Counted from the stretch's first letter, positions 18,800 to 27,528 are shown. The stretch: DNA of 64,000 bases from Acidisoma silvae (GCF_020618775.1 NZ_JAESVB010000004.1:1-64000); one strand, 5' to 3'. Notes: a model not told the origin generated them from the sequence alone. A program made the numbers and translations.

Positions 18800-18872
18800 A
18801 CAAGTGAACGGTCGTGTGGAGACATCTTGACAGTTCCGTCAGGTCTTGATGTTCTGCCCGCGATCTGAGCAT

Positions 18873-18892
18873 ACGCTCGATCCAACGAGCGT
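18873..18892. promoter_or_regulatory. Inverted repeat upstream of the polyol operon
   Basis: Seven-base perfect arms (ACGCTCG at 18873-18879 and CGAGCGT at 18886-18892) flank six bases, 38 bases before the binding-protein start. It could be the operator of the SorC-family regulator or a 5'-leader hairpin. No recognised consensus supports either. Confidence 0.35.
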
Positions 18893-18930
18893 CGTCTAGA
18901 ATCGACTAAGAAAACCATAGGGAACGGGAC

Positions 18931-20235
18931 ATGCGTCTAAAAGCGATTGCCGCTTTCGCAGCGGCACTTCTATCCGGCACCTGCCTTGCGCACGCCGAAA
19001 CCATCACCATCGCCACCGTCAACAACTCGCAGATGGTTGTGATGCAGAAGCTCTCCAGCACCTGGGAGCAGAAGACCGGCAACCACATCAATTGGGTGGT
19101 GTTGGAAGAAAACGTGCTGCGCCAGCGCGTGACGACCGACATCGCGACCCATGGCGGCCAGTTCGATATCGTGACGCTGGGCTCCTACGAAGCGCCGCTC
19201 TGGGGCAAGCAGGGCTGGCTGAAGCCGCTCGATGGCATCGCCGACTATGACTACAAGGACGTTTTCCCGTCCGTGCTGCAATCGCTCACTGAAGGCGGCA
19301 AGCTCTATGCGCTGCCCTTCTACGCCGAAAGCTCCTTCACCTATTACCGCAAGGATCTGTTCCAGGCGGCCGGGCTGACCATGCCGTCCAACCCGACCTA
19401 TGCGCAGATCGACCAATACGCTGCCAAGCTCACCGACAAGTCCAAGCAGCAATACGGCATCTGCCTGCGCGGCAAGCCGGGCTGGGGCGAGAACATGGCC
19501 TTCTTCGACACGCTGCTGAACACCTATGGCGGCGAATGGTTCGACAAGGGCTGGAACGCCCAGCTCGACAAGAAGCCCTGGAACGACGCGCTGACCTTCT
19601 ATGTCCATCTGCTGAAGGACTACGGCCCGCCGGGCGCCAGCTCCAACGGCTTCAATGAAAACCAGGCGCTGTTCTCCACCGGCCATTGCGCCATGTGGAT
19701 CGACGCGACCTCGGGCGCCGGCTTGATCTATGACAAGAACAGCAGCCAGGTTTACGACAAGACCGCCTTCACCGCGGCACCGGTCGATGTGACGCCGAAC
19801 GGCTCGCATTGGTTCTGGGCCTGGGCGCTGGCCGTGCCGGCCACCTCCACCAAGGAAGCGACGGCGAAGGAATTCATCGCCTGGGCGACCTCCAAGGATT
19901 ACATCAACCTCGTCGGTGAGAAGGAAGGCTGGACGACGCTGCCGCCCGGCACGCGCCTCTCCACCTATTCCAACCCTGATTATCTGAAGGCCGCGCCCTT
20001 CGCCGGTGCCGTCAAGACCGCCATCGAAACCGCTGACCTCGATCATCCGACGCTGAACCCGGTTCCCTATACCGGCATCCAGTATGTCTCGATCCCGGAA
20101 TTCGAATCGATCGGCACGACGGTCGGCCAGCTGGTGGCCGCTGCCCTGACGGGTCAGCAGACGGTCGACAGCGCGCTGAAGCAGGCTCAGGCTTCCGTCT
20201 CCTCCACGATGGAGCAGGCCGGCTACACGCAGTGA
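18931..20235 (+). CDS. smoE: Polyol/sugar ABC transporter substrate-binding protein
   Basis: This 434-residue family 1 solute-binding protein has a Sec signal peptide (residues 1-22, cleavage after AHA) and so acts in the periplasm. The mature part resembles sorbitol/mannitol-binding SmoE/MtlE proteins: EAPLWGKQGWLKPL, ALPFYAESSFTYYRKD, and the Trp-rich GSHWFWAWALAVP stretch. The two permeases and a SmoS-like dehydrogenase follow, which supports a hexitol as substrate. A 9-bp stem with no U-tract sits right after the stop. A good Shine-Dalgarno (AGGGAACGGG) precedes the start. Confidence 0.88.
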   Translation: MRLKAIAAFAAALLSGTCLAHAETITIATVNNSQMVVMQKLSSTWEQKTGNHINWVVLEENVLRQRVTTDIATHGGQFDIVTLGSYEAPLWGKQGWLKPLDGIADYDYKDVFPSVLQSLTEGGKLYALPFYAESSFTYYRKDLFQAAGLTMPSNPTYAQIDQYAAKLTDKSKQQYGICLRGKPGWGENMAFFDTLLNTYGGEWFDKGWNAQLDKKPWNDALTFYVHLLKDYGPPGASSNGFNENQALFSTGHCAMWIDATSGAGLIYDKNSSQVYDKTAFTAAPVDVTPNGSHWFWAWALAVPATSTKEATAKEFIAWATSKDYINLVGEKEGWTTLPPGTRLSTYSNPDYLKAAPFAGAVKTAIETADLDHPTLNPVPYTGIQYVSIPEFESIGTTVGQLVAAALTGQQTVDSALKQAQASVSSTMEQAGYTQ

Positions 20236-20258
20236 TCTGCGTCTAAACCAAGACAGGG

Positions 20259-20286
20259 CGGCCCGGGGCCTATTTCGCCCGGGCCG
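20259..20286 (+). terminator. Hairpin after binding-protein gene (attenuator or mRNA stabiliser)
   Basis: A perfect 9-bp GC-rich stem (CGGCCCGGG 20259-20267 with CCCGGGCCG 20278-20286) encloses a 10-base loop. No run of T follows, so it is more likely a stabilising hairpin or partial attenuator than a full terminator. Such structures usually leave the binding protein in excess over the permeases. Confidence 0.6.
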
Positions 20287-20366
20287 TTCGTCTCTCGCGA
20301 ACGGTTCAGAATAAGACGGCAGACTGACTGCGGGCAGGCTGACGGGGCGGACCGGAAAGGATCATC

Positions 20367-21296
20367 ATGAGTGCCACGACTGCGAGCGGAGGGGCGCCGG
20401 CTTCACCCAAGCCGCGCCAGAAAAAGAAGGGTCCGGGCGGTGGCGTCAATACGCTGCCCTTGCTGGCCCCATCTGTCATCCTGCTATTGATCTGGATGAT
20501 CGTGCCGCTGGCGATGACGCTGTTTTTCGCTTTCCGGCGCTATAACCTGCTCAATCCGATGATCCACGGCTGGGCCGGATTCCGCAATTTCGAATTCCTG
20601 CTCAAAGACCCGGCTTTGCTGCATTCGCTGGTGGTCTCGGTCATCATCGTCGTCGGCGTCATCGTCATTACCATCTGCCTCGGCACCGTGCTGGCGGCGA
20701 TCTTCAACCAGCCCTTTCGTGGCCAGGGCGTCGCCCGCGTGCTGATGATCTCTCCATTTTTTGTCATGCCGACGGTTTCCGCCCTCGTCTGGAAGAACCT
20801 GCTGCTTGATCCGGTCAGCGGCTTGTTCGCCGCCATGTTCCGCATGGTCGGCCTGCAACCGGTCGCCTGGTTCAGCGTCTTTCCGCTGGGCTCGGTGATG
20901 ACCATCCTGTGCTGGGAATGGCTGCCCTATGCCTTCCTGATCCTGTTCACGGCATTGCAGTCGATGGACGAGGAGCAGCTTGAAGCAGCCCGTCTGGACG
21001 GTGCTTCAGCTCTGGACATCTTTTTCAATATTCAGCTGCCGCATATGTCGCGCGCCATTTCGGTCACCATCATGATCGAGATGATCTTCCTGCTCAGCGT
21101 CTTCGCGGAAATCTACGTCACCACGGGCGGCGGTCCCGGCTATGCGACGACGAACCTGACCTTCCTGATCTATCAGCGCGCTCTGCTGGCCTTCAATGTC
21201 GGTGGCGCATCGGCCGCCGGTGTCATCGCCATCATTCTCGCCAATATCGTCTCCGCGTTTCTCACGCGCAGCGTCGCCAAGAGGCTTGAGGTATGA
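20367..21296 (+). CDS. smoF: Polyol ABC transporter permease (first subunit)
   Basis: This 309-residue inner-membrane protein has about six transmembrane helices and the cytoplasmic EAA loop EAARLDGASALDIFFNIQLP that contacts the ATPase. It belongs to the MalF/UgpA-type binding-protein-dependent permeases. AGGAT precedes the ATG. It overlaps the next permease gene by four bases. The first 33 residues are polar and Lys/Pro-rich before the first helix. Confidence 0.9.
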   Translation: MSATTASGGAPASPKPRQKKKGPGGGVNTLPLLAPSVILLLIWMIVPLAMTLFFAFRRYNLLNPMIHGWAGFRNFEFLLKDPALLHSLVVSVIIVVGVIVITICLGTVLAAIFNQPFRGQGVARVLMISPFFVMPTVSALVWKNLLLDPVSGLFAAMFRMVGLQPVAWFSVFPLGSVMTILCWEWLPYAFLILFTALQSMDEEQLEAARLDGASALDIFFNIQLPHMSRAISVTIMIEMIFLLSVFAEIYVTTGGGPGYATTNLTFLIYQRALLAFNVGGASAAGVIAIILANIVSAFLTRSVAKRLEV

Positions 21297-22120
21297 GCTA
21301 CGGTGTCGCCAAAAAGGGCAGCCCGATCGCCGGCACCATTGCCTGGATCGTGGCCCTGCTCATGTTCTTTCCCATCGCCTGGATGGTGCTGGCCAGCTTC
21401 AAGACGGAAGTGCAGGCGGTGCAGTCGCCCCCGCTGATCATCTTCCATCCGACGCTGATCAATTATCGCGATATTTTCGCCGAGGCGAATTACCTGCAAT
21501 TCGCCTGGAACAGCATCGCCATTTCCGTGGGCGCCACGCTGCTGTCGCTGATCATCGGCGTGCCGGCGGCTTTCTCCATGGCCTTCTACCCCACGCATCG
21601 CACGCGCGGCCTGCTGCTTTGGATGCTGTCCACCAAGATGCTGCCGGCCGTGGGCGTGCTGGTGCCGATCTATCTGCTCTGCCGTGACGCCGGGCTGCTG
21701 GACAGCAAGACCGCGCTGATCATCATCAATATGCTGAGCAACCTGCCGATCGCCATCTGGATGCTCTACACCTTCTTCCGTGACCTGCCGAAGGACATCA
21801 TCGAGGCCAGCCGCATCGACGGAGCCAATCTGCGCCAGGTGCTGGTCCATGTGCTGCTGCCGCTGGTCATGCCCGGCATCGCCTCCACCGGCCTGCTCGG
21901 CATCATCCTGTGCTGGAACGAGGCCTTCTGGAGCCTGAACCTGACGGCCCATAGCGCGGCGCCCCTGACGGCCTTCATCGCCAGCTTCTCGGCACCTCAA
22001 GGTCTATTCTGGGCCAAGCTTTCGGCGGCCTCCGTGCTTGCCATCGCGCCCATTCTTATCTTCGGCTGGATCAGCCAGAAGCAACTGGTCAGTGGCCTGA
22101 CCTTCGGAGCGGTTAAATGA
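21293..22120 (+). CDS. smoG: Polyol ABC transporter permease (second subunit)
   Basis: This 275-residue MalG-type permease has six predicted membrane helices and the EAA motif EASRIDGANLRQVLVHVLLP. It pairs with the preceding permease to form the channel. It overlaps both neighbours by four bases (ATGA junctions), indicating tight co-translation. The next gene is the dehydrogenase rather than the ATP-binding subunit that would normally be expected in this operon type. Confidence 0.9.
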   Translation: MSYGVAKKGSPIAGTIAWIVALLMFFPIAWMVLASFKTEVQAVQSPPLIIFHPTLINYRDIFAEANYLQFAWNSIAISVGATLLSLIIGVPAAFSMAFYPTHRTRGLLLWMLSTKMLPAVGVLVPIYLLCRDAGLLDSKTALIIINMLSNLPIAIWMLYTFFRDLPKDIIEASRIDGANLRQVLVHVLLPLVMPGIASTGLLGIILCWNEAFWSLNLTAHSAAPLTAFIASFSAPQGLFWAKLSAASVLAIAPILIFGWISQKQLVSGLTFGAVK

Positions 22121-22887
22121 GGCTTGAGAACAAGGTTGCCATCATTACAGGTGGGGCGCGCGGCATTGGCCGCGCGATCGCCACACGCTACGCCGCCGAA
22201 GGCGCGCGTGTCGTCGTGGCCGATATCAATGGGACGGAAGCGGAAAGTGTCGCGAACGAAATCGGGCATGGCGCTTTCGGCGTCGGGCTTGATGTCACCA
22301 AGCAGGCGTCGATCGACGCGATGGTCGCAGCCGTGGTGGAACGCGCCGGCCGGATCGACATTCTGGTCAATGGCGCCGGCATTTTCGAAATGGCGCCGGT
22401 GCTGGAAGTGACGCGCGAAAGCTACGGCAAGCAGTTCGCCGTCAATGTCGAAGGGCTGCTGTTTACCCTTCAGGCCGTGGCCCGTCAGATGGTCAGCCAG
22501 GGGGAGGGCGGCAAGATCGTCAATTTCTCCTCCCAGGCCGGCCGTCGGGGTGAAGCACTGGTCGCAGCCTATTGCGCCTCCAAGGCGGCGGTCATCAGCC
22601 TGACGCAGAGCGCCGGTCTCGGCCTCATCAAATACGGCATCAACGTCAATGCCATCGCGCCGGGCGTGGTCGATACCCCGATGTGGGACGTGGTGGACGC
22701 GGCTTTCGCCAAATACGAGAATCTGCCGCTGGGCGAGAAGAAGCGGCAGGTCGGCGCCGCCGTGCCCTATGGTCGCATGGGCCATGCGGATGACATGACC
22801 GGCGCGGCCGTCTTTCTGGCCAGCAAGGATGCGGATTACATCTGCTGCCAGACGCTGAATGTCGACGGCGGCAACTGGATGAGCTGA
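22117..22887 (+). CDS. smoS: Sorbitol (L-iditol) 2-dehydrogenase, SDR family
   Basis: This 256-residue NAD-dependent short-chain dehydrogenase probably oxidises sorbitol to fructose, and perhaps galactitol or L-iditol. The cofactor motif TGGARGIG (11-18) and the Ser139-Tyr152-Lys156 triad (YCASK) are present. Its sequence closely follows Rhodobacter SmoS throughout, including ENLPLGEKKRQVGAAVP and the C-terminal NVDGGNWMS, so the assignment is firmer than a generic SDR call. It is last in the operon and is followed by a strong terminator. Confidence 0.92.
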   Translation: MRLENKVAIITGGARGIGRAIATRYAAEGARVVVADINGTEAESVANEIGHGAFGVGLDVTKQASIDAMVAAVVERAGRIDILVNGAGIFEMAPVLEVTRESYGKQFAVNVEGLLFTLQAVARQMVSQGEGGKIVNFSSQAGRRGEALVAAYCASKAAVISLTQSAGLGLIKYGINVNAIAPGVVDTPMWDVVDAAFAKYENLPLGEKKRQVGAAVPYGRMGHADDMTGAAVFLASKDADYICCQTLNVDGGNWMS

Positions 22888-22913
22888 AACCGGCGCACTG
22901 CGGGCTGCATCGG

Positions 22914-22940
22914 AAAAGGGGCCCGCGCGGCCCCTTTTTT
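22914..22940 (+). terminator. Rho-independent terminator of the polyol operon
   Basis: A perfect 10-bp stem (AAAAGGGGCC 22914-22923 with GGCCCCTTTT 22929-22938) and a 5-base loop end in a T6 run. It lies 27 bases after the dehydrogenase stop. Confidence 0.9.
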
Positions 22941-23170
22941 GTGTTCGGGATCGGCCGCAGGTCTTAATGCGTTTGAGAAGCTTTTGACTGCGGTCTTCAT
23001 TCATTTGGTTAGATTGCTCACGGCTTCGTGTGCCGCTAATTTCAGTCAAGCGCCCGGCTCAATACCAAGATGTCCAAGTATTCGCCGCAATGAACCGGGA
23101 GTTTGAAGCATAAGTCTCAGCGTGAATTTGCGTCGCGCGCAGACCAATCTGACAAAACGGGAGTCTGTGC
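22941..23170. other. Intergenic, 230 bases
   Basis: No gene, RNA or clear promoter was recognised between the polyol terminator and the glycosyltransferase. A GGGAG Shine-Dalgarno for the latter lies at the right end. Confidence 0.5.
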
Positions 23171-24358
23171 ATGACCAAGCGGACCTATGACATCGTCGTG
23201 TTCTTTCCCGGTTCCATCCTGCCCGAGATGGATGGTGCCCATGCGCGCGTCGTCGATCTGATGGATCGGCTGGCGGATGAACCGAAATCCGTGGCACTTT
23301 ACAGCTTCTCCGGCGGTCAGCAGCATTCCTGGACGCCCGAGCGCAGAAGCCTGTTCGCCGCGCGCTGGCCGAATATCGATCTCATCACGGAATCCCGCCC
23401 GAAATCGGTCAAGTATCTCAGCTACGCCAAAAAACTGCTGCTCGGACTGTTCCCTTTCAAGGCCAAGAAGATTCTGTCGTTGAAGATCGGCGGCGCGACG
23501 CCGGAATGGCAGGCGCTTCAGCAGTCGACATCCACCTTCATCATCAACTATCAAAAAGGTCTTTGCGAGGTCAACGGTGTCGACCCGTCCCGCTGCCTGA
23601 TCGAAACGCATGACCTGCATTTCCTGAAGGGCGCCAGGGTGCATGGCACCAGCCCCTTCGCGTTGACCTCGCTTCTGAAGCTGCGGGCGGAATTCGGCGC
23701 CTATGCCGCGGTGCAGGGCCTGTTCGCCATTTCCCCGGCCGAGACGACCGTCTTCAAGATGATGCTGCCCGAGGTGCCGACCTATTTCATCTCGTCATGG
23801 ACCTTGCCGTCGCAAGCCGCGCCCGTGCCGCAGGTCGGCGGCACGGAATTCGATTTCATCTTCGTGGGGTCCGCCTATCAGATGAACGGCCGTGGCCTTT
23901 GCGCCCTCTACGAGGCTGAGGGCCATTGGCTGTCTCGCTATCACGTCGCGGTCTGCGGCCAGGTTTGCGAGGATGCCGATGTCATTGCCTTGGCCTCGCG
24001 CCACAACACGATCAGCCTGCTGGGCTATGTTGACGATCTGGGCGCGACCCTGAAGCGGGCGCGGCTGGCGTTGTCGCCGGTGTCGGGTACGGGCGCCAAG
24101 ATGAAGATCCTGTCCGCCATCCGCGCGGGCCTGCCGGTTCTGGCCTCGCCGAGTTCCATGGAAGGTCTGGCACCGGGGTATGAGGCTGCCGTTCTGCCGA
24201 TCGAGGAAAGCATCTGCCGGCGTCTGCTGACGGATGCGGCGGCCTATGACGCGGCGCAGACGGCCGCCCTGCGCTATGCCCGGGCGCATAGCCTGGCCGG
24301 TGAGGCCGCCGCTGCCATGACGGCGATGACGCGCCCTATCCGCCGCCTGGCGGCCTGA
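23171..24358 (+). CDS. Glycosyltransferase, GT4-like
   Basis: This 395-residue soluble protein has a two-Rossmann GT-B layout. The N-terminal acceptor half starts VVFFPGSILPEMDGAHARV, and the C-terminal nucleotide-sugar half contains GTGAKMKILSAIRAGLPVLA followed by SMEGL, the GT4 donor-site pattern, where a Glu often seen in EX7E enzymes is not obvious. It likely adds a sugar to a surface glycan. No polysaccharide operon surrounds it; the next gene is a Tat-exported oxidase. Donor and acceptor cannot be told from sequence. Confidence 0.75.
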   Translation: MTKRTYDIVVFFPGSILPEMDGAHARVVDLMDRLADEPKSVALYSFSGGQQHSWTPERRSLFAARWPNIDLITESRPKSVKYLSYAKKLLLGLFPFKAKKILSLKIGGATPEWQALQQSTSTFIINYQKGLCEVNGVDPSRCLIETHDLHFLKGARVHGTSPFALTSLLKLRAEFGAYAAVQGLFAISPAETTVFKMMLPEVPTYFISSWTLPSQAAPVPQVGGTEFDFIFVGSAYQMNGRGLCALYEAEGHWLSRYHVAVCGQVCEDADVIALASRHNTISLLGYVDDLGATLKRARLALSPVSGTGAKMKILSAIRAGLPVLASPSSMEGLAPGYEAAVLPIEESICRRLLTDAAAYDAAQTAALRYARAHSLAGEAAAAMTAMTRPIRRLAA

Positions 24359-24479
24359 AAGACATTCGGCGTTTCGTCACGCCCGTTTAGCCGGGCCGCC
24401 GCACGCTTGATCGAGGCGAGGCTTCCCATGCAGGAGCCTTTCTGCCATCTCATCCGCGCAACTTGCGGTCCGGCATCGA

Positions 24480-26015
24480 ATGTCAAGCGAAGCACCAGAC
24501 GATCACACCCCGCCCCAAGACGATGCGGGTGCTGAGACAAATCACACGCCGCGATTGACAAGGCGACGCATGCTGGCCGGGGTCGCGGCGGCAGCGCCGC
24601 TGCTTGCGGCGACGGTACCGGCCGCGAAGGCCGATATCCGTCCCGGACAGAAAGAAGTCCTGGTGCTGGGCGCCGGCATGGCGGGTCTGACGGCCGCGCT
24701 GTCGCTGTTGCGGCGCGGACACAAAGTCACCGTGATCGAATTTCAGAACCGCATTGGCGGACGGCTTTTGTCCGTGCCGCTCATGGGTGGGCAGTTTTCG
24801 GAGGCAGGCGGCGGCCATTTTCGGTCGAACATGCCTTATACGCTCAGTTATATCCGGCGCTTCAAGCTGCCCATTCTCGCCCTCAATGACGGCTTGCCGC
24901 GCTATTTCGTGGACGGAAAGACGGCGGACGGCTGGAACCTCGCCGACCGGCCCTGGCCTCTGACGCGGGAGGAGCGCAACGTCACCCTTGCCTCGTCGTT
25001 CAACCGCTATTTATTCAGGGCCGGGCTTGATACGGATACCGTCCTTGACGCGACTTGGCCCGATGCGGGCGCGCTCGAAGCGCTGGACGATGTCACGATA
25101 GGCGATCTGCTGCGCAACCACGGCGCGTCCGAGGCGTTTTGCCAACTCCTGAGTGCTCATGCGGGAACCTTCAGTGTGCAGGCCCAGGCCCTGGCAGCCG
25201 CACCCAGGTTCGCCTATCATTTCGGCAGTCCCGCGTTGTTTCGTGTCCAGGGCGGCAATAATCGGCTTCCCATGGCTTTGGCCAATACGATCGGCATCGA
25301 AAATATCGTTCTGGGTGAGCCTGTCACGGAGATCGACGACAACGGACCCAAAATCCGCGTCGTCACGGCGTCCGGAAAGGCTTATTCCGGCGACGCCGTG
25401 ATATCGACGATCCCCTTCAGCGTCTTGGGCGACGTCAAGGTCAATCCCGGCTGGTCGTCCGGAAAGCTGAAGATGTTTCAGAAAATGCTGTGGGACAAGA
25501 CCGTCAAGGTCATTGCACAAACCAAAAGCCCGGTATGGCTGGAACAGGGCGCCTATGGATGGCCGATGGCTGGCGGAGACCGACCGTGGGAGCGTGTGAT
25601 CGACATCACAGGCAATGAGGGCGGCGGATACGGAAATGTCTTCTTCTATCTGAACGACAAGAATGCCGAGGCCGTTCTGGCTCATCCGCGCCAGTCGCGC
25701 GCCGATGTCGTCGTCAAACAGTTTCAGCAGGATATGCCGTCTTTGCTCGGCGATATCGTCATGACCAAGTCTTTCGCCTGGTCCGAGCAGCCCTGGATCA
25801 AGGGGTCTTTCGGTGCCATGCCGCTCGGCGGCGGCTGGATGATCAAGGAATGGCTACAGCCGGAGGGGCGCATCCATTTCGCCGGGGATTTCACGACCTT
25901 GAAAACCGGATGGGTGGAAGGTGCGATCGAATCAGGCCTGCGCGCCGCCCGCCAGGTGGACCCGGACGCCAAGGCGGAAGGCAACCCCGCCATCCGGCAG
26001 GAGAAAAAGTCCTAA
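24480..26015 (+). CDS. Tat-exported FAD-dependent amine oxidase
   Basis: This 511-residue protein has a twin-arginine signal (LTRRRMLAG at 26-34, hydrophobic stretch, AKA cleavage near 51), so it is folded in the cytoplasm with its cofactor and sent to the periplasm. The FAD-binding GAGMAGL motif lies at 64-70, followed by the amine-oxidase RIGGR signature and the C-terminal FAGDFTTLKTGWVEGAIESG flavin motif. It belongs to the monoamine/polyamine oxidase superfamily; the substrate could be an amine or amino acid. A polar N-terminal extension of about 25 residues precedes the Tat motif. Confidence 0.85.
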   Translation: MSSEAPDDHTPPQDDAGAETNHTPRLTRRRMLAGVAAAAPLLAATVPAAKADIRPGQKEVLVLGAGMAGLTAALSLLRRGHKVTVIEFQNRIGGRLLSVPLMGGQFSEAGGGHFRSNMPYTLSYIRRFKLPILALNDGLPRYFVDGKTADGWNLADRPWPLTREERNVTLASSFNRYLFRAGLDTDTVLDATWPDAGALEALDDVTIGDLLRNHGASEAFCQLLSAHAGTFSVQAQALAAAPRFAYHFGSPALFRVQGGNNRLPMALANTIGIENIVLGEPVTEIDDNGPKIRVVTASGKAYSGDAVISTIPFSVLGDVKVNPGWSSGKLKMFQKMLWDKTVKVIAQTKSPVWLEQGAYGWPMAGGDRPWERVIDITGNEGGGYGNVFFYLNDKNAEAVLAHPRQSRADVVVKQFQQDMPSLLGDIVMTKSFAWSEQPWIKGSFGAMPLGGGWMIKEWLQPEGRIHFAGDFTTLKTGWVEGAIESGLRAARQVDPDAKAEGNPAIRQEKKS

Positions 26016-26085
26016 TCCTGCCGCACGGCGCCGGGGCGCTTTTCAGGCGCCATTCCGCGCCGGTAAAAAAAGAAACTGGCCCTAT

Positions 26086-26114
26086 GGAATAAACCTGCCC
26101 GCCGCGCCGTCTAT
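26086..26114 (+). promoter_or_regulatory. Candidate ECF-sigma promoter upstream of small secreted protein
   Basis: GGAATAA (26086-26092) and GTCTAT (26109-26114) resemble -35 and -10 elements of alphaproteobacterial ECF promoters. The same two elements recur upstream of the ECF sigma gene at 27444-27470. A start near 26121 would give a leader of about 120 bases before the ATG at 26240. Confidence 0.5.
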
Positions 26115-26239
26115 GTCATCAGGAGATCGACGGCAAGGATGGCAGTTCAGACTGGCCTATCCGCCGACCCCCTCTCGCGCTGCTTTCAAAACATGCAGTC
26201 AGTGAGTGGCATTCATCGGTTTGGGAAAGGTTTTCCATT

Positions 26240-26503
26240 ATGACTATCATGCGGTTCATGGGTGCGGCTGTGGTGGCGACGATGCTGGGCAGCGCAGTTG
26301 CCTCCGCAACCACAATCCCCGCGCAGCAGATGCAGCAATCCTCCGTCGCCACGCAGCAGAGCGACAGCAGCCAGTTGCCGACGCTCGCCGCCAATAGCCC
26401 GCAGCCGGCGAATAGTCTGTCCGCGCCCCAGGTGACGCAGCAGCCCAAGAAGCTGCCGCTGGCGGATTTCGGCCAGTGGGACGAGGCGGCCTCCGAGAAC
26501 TGA
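26240..26503 (+). CDS. Small secreted Gln/Ser-rich protein of unknown function
   Basis: This 87-residue protein has a clear Sec signal peptide (residues 1-23, ending AVASA) and a mature part rich in Gln, Ser, Pro and Ala with no predicted fold. The function is unknown. A possible ECF promoter at 26086-26114 matches one ahead of the nearby sigma factor, so it may be a stress-induced envelope protein. An in-frame ATG at 26252 is an alternative start. It is followed by a hairpin. Confidence 0.65.
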   Translation: MTIMRFMGAAVVATMLGSAVASATTIPAQQMQQSSVATQQSDSSQLPTLAANSPQPANSLSAPQVTQQPKKLPLADFGQWDEAASEN

Positions 26504-26529
26504 ACCGCCCCACGCGGCCTAGGCTGAAA

Positions 26530-26562
26530 AAAGGGGCTTCGCGCAGCGCGCGTGGCCCCTTT
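26530..26562 (+). terminator. Hairpin terminator after small secreted protein
   Basis: AAAGGGGC (26530-26537) pairs with GCCCCTTT (26555-26562), and the loop contains a second GC-rich inverted repeat. The T-run is short (three), so termination may be partial. Confidence 0.6.
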
Positions 26563-26652
26563 CGCTGGCGAAAAAGGTGCCTGCTGTCAAAGACCATAGG
26601 CGGAAACAGGTTTATGTGGGCGGATTTGCTTTTATCGCCTGGAGACCGCCTG

Positions 26653-27390
26653 ATGTCTGCGACTGGTCCTCTTACTGCCCTGGCCATCAGGTATAAAAGC
26701 GACAAATGGGGCGGCCATAGCTACACGAAACATTACGAGACCCATTTCCGTGATTTTCGTGACCGGGAAGCCAACTTGCTGGAAATTGGGATTGGCGGTT
26801 ACGAGGATCCGCATGCAGGCGGCAATTCGCTGCGCATGTGGCAAGACTATTTTGTTAAGGCGCGCATCTTTGCCTTGGATTTTTTCGATAAGTCCCCTCA
26901 CGCGACGGATCGGATGAAGATTTACCAGGGTAGTCAGGATGACGCTGCGCTGCTGCGGCGCATGAATGCGGAGGCAGGTGGGTTTGACATCGTCATCGAT
27001 GATGGCAGCCACCGCAGTGAGCATGTCATTGCCTCGTTCACGACGCTGTTCCCACTTCTCAAGTCCGGCGGCATTTACGTGGTTGAGGACACGCAGACGT
27101 CCTATTGGCCTGGTTTTGGCGGCGATCCGCATGACCGCGATGCCCTAACGACCAGCATGGGGTTCTTCAAGAGTCTCGTGCATGGATTGAACCATGCTGA
27201 AATCAACGACTATCAGCCGAATTACTTTGATCTGCATATCGAATCCATCCATTTTTATCATAATTTAGTTTTTATCTATAAAGGTGACAATTCCGAGCCA
27301 AGTAATATGGCCGCCGACGATGCGATCCGCGCCACGGGACTGCGCCGGCCAGAGCACGAAATCCGCGCGCTGCATGAGGAGCATGGCTAG
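26653..27390 (+). CDS. SAM-dependent O-methyltransferase, demethylmacrocin-type
   Basis: This 245-residue class I methyltransferase resembles the MycE/TylE sugar O-methyltransferase group: YKSDKWGGHSYTKHYETHF at the start, the SAM motif LLEIGIGGYEDPHAGGNSLR, the metal/substrate motif FDIVIDDGSHRSEHV, then GGIYVVEDTQTSYWPGFGG. It probably methylates a sugar hydroxyl on a glycan or secondary metabolite. The start at 26653 has GGAGA eight bases upstream; an in-frame ATG at 26614 would add 13 residues. Base composition is visibly lower in GC than its neighbours, particularly near the 3' end, which hints at horizontal transfer. Confidence 0.8.
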   Translation: MSATGPLTALAIRYKSDKWGGHSYTKHYETHFRDFRDREANLLEIGIGGYEDPHAGGNSLRMWQDYFVKARIFALDFFDKSPHATDRMKIYQGSQDDAALLRRMNAEAGGFDIVIDDGSHRSEHVIASFTTLFPLLKSGGIYVVEDTQTSYWPGFGGDPHDRDALTTSMGFFKSLVHGLNHAEINDYQPNYFDLHIESIHFYHNLVFIYKGDNSEPSNMAADDAIRATGLRRPEHEIRALHEEHG

Positions 27391-27443
27391 TACGGCTCTC
27401 TCGATCACTTCACGTCCAAGGCATATAAAAAACTGAGACCTGG

Positions 27444-27470
27444 GGAATAATCTGCCCTGCCCGTTGTCTA
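27444..27470 (+). promoter_or_regulatory. Candidate autoregulatory ECF-sigma promoter
   Basis: GGAATAA (27444-27450) and GTCTAA (27465-27470) match the elements at 26086-26114. ECF factors usually transcribe their own gene. The spacing is two bases shorter than at the other site, which weakens the match. If correct, transcription begins after the ATG at 27471 and rules it out as the sigma start. Confidence 0.45.
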
Positions 27471-27510
27471 ATGGCTGAGGCCGCATCATCGCGACCAGGA
27501 GAGACCCATC

Positions 27511-27528
27511 ATGGCGGCGGCCAAATGA
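27511..27528 (+). CDS. Possible five-codon leader ORF (MAAAK)
   Basis: AGGAGA at 27497-27502 is correctly spaced for the ATG at 27511, which reads only Met-Ala-Ala-Ala-Lys before TGA at 27526-27528. That stop overlaps the ATG of the sigma-factor frame at 27525. It may couple translation of the sigma factor to a strong ribosome site. Confidence 0.4.
   Translation: MAAAK

Noticed and set aside
18827-18855. Sigma-70 promoter (TTGACA) ahead of the polyol operon
   Set aside because: No acceptable -10 hexamer at 16-18 bases, so it was not listed as a promoter.
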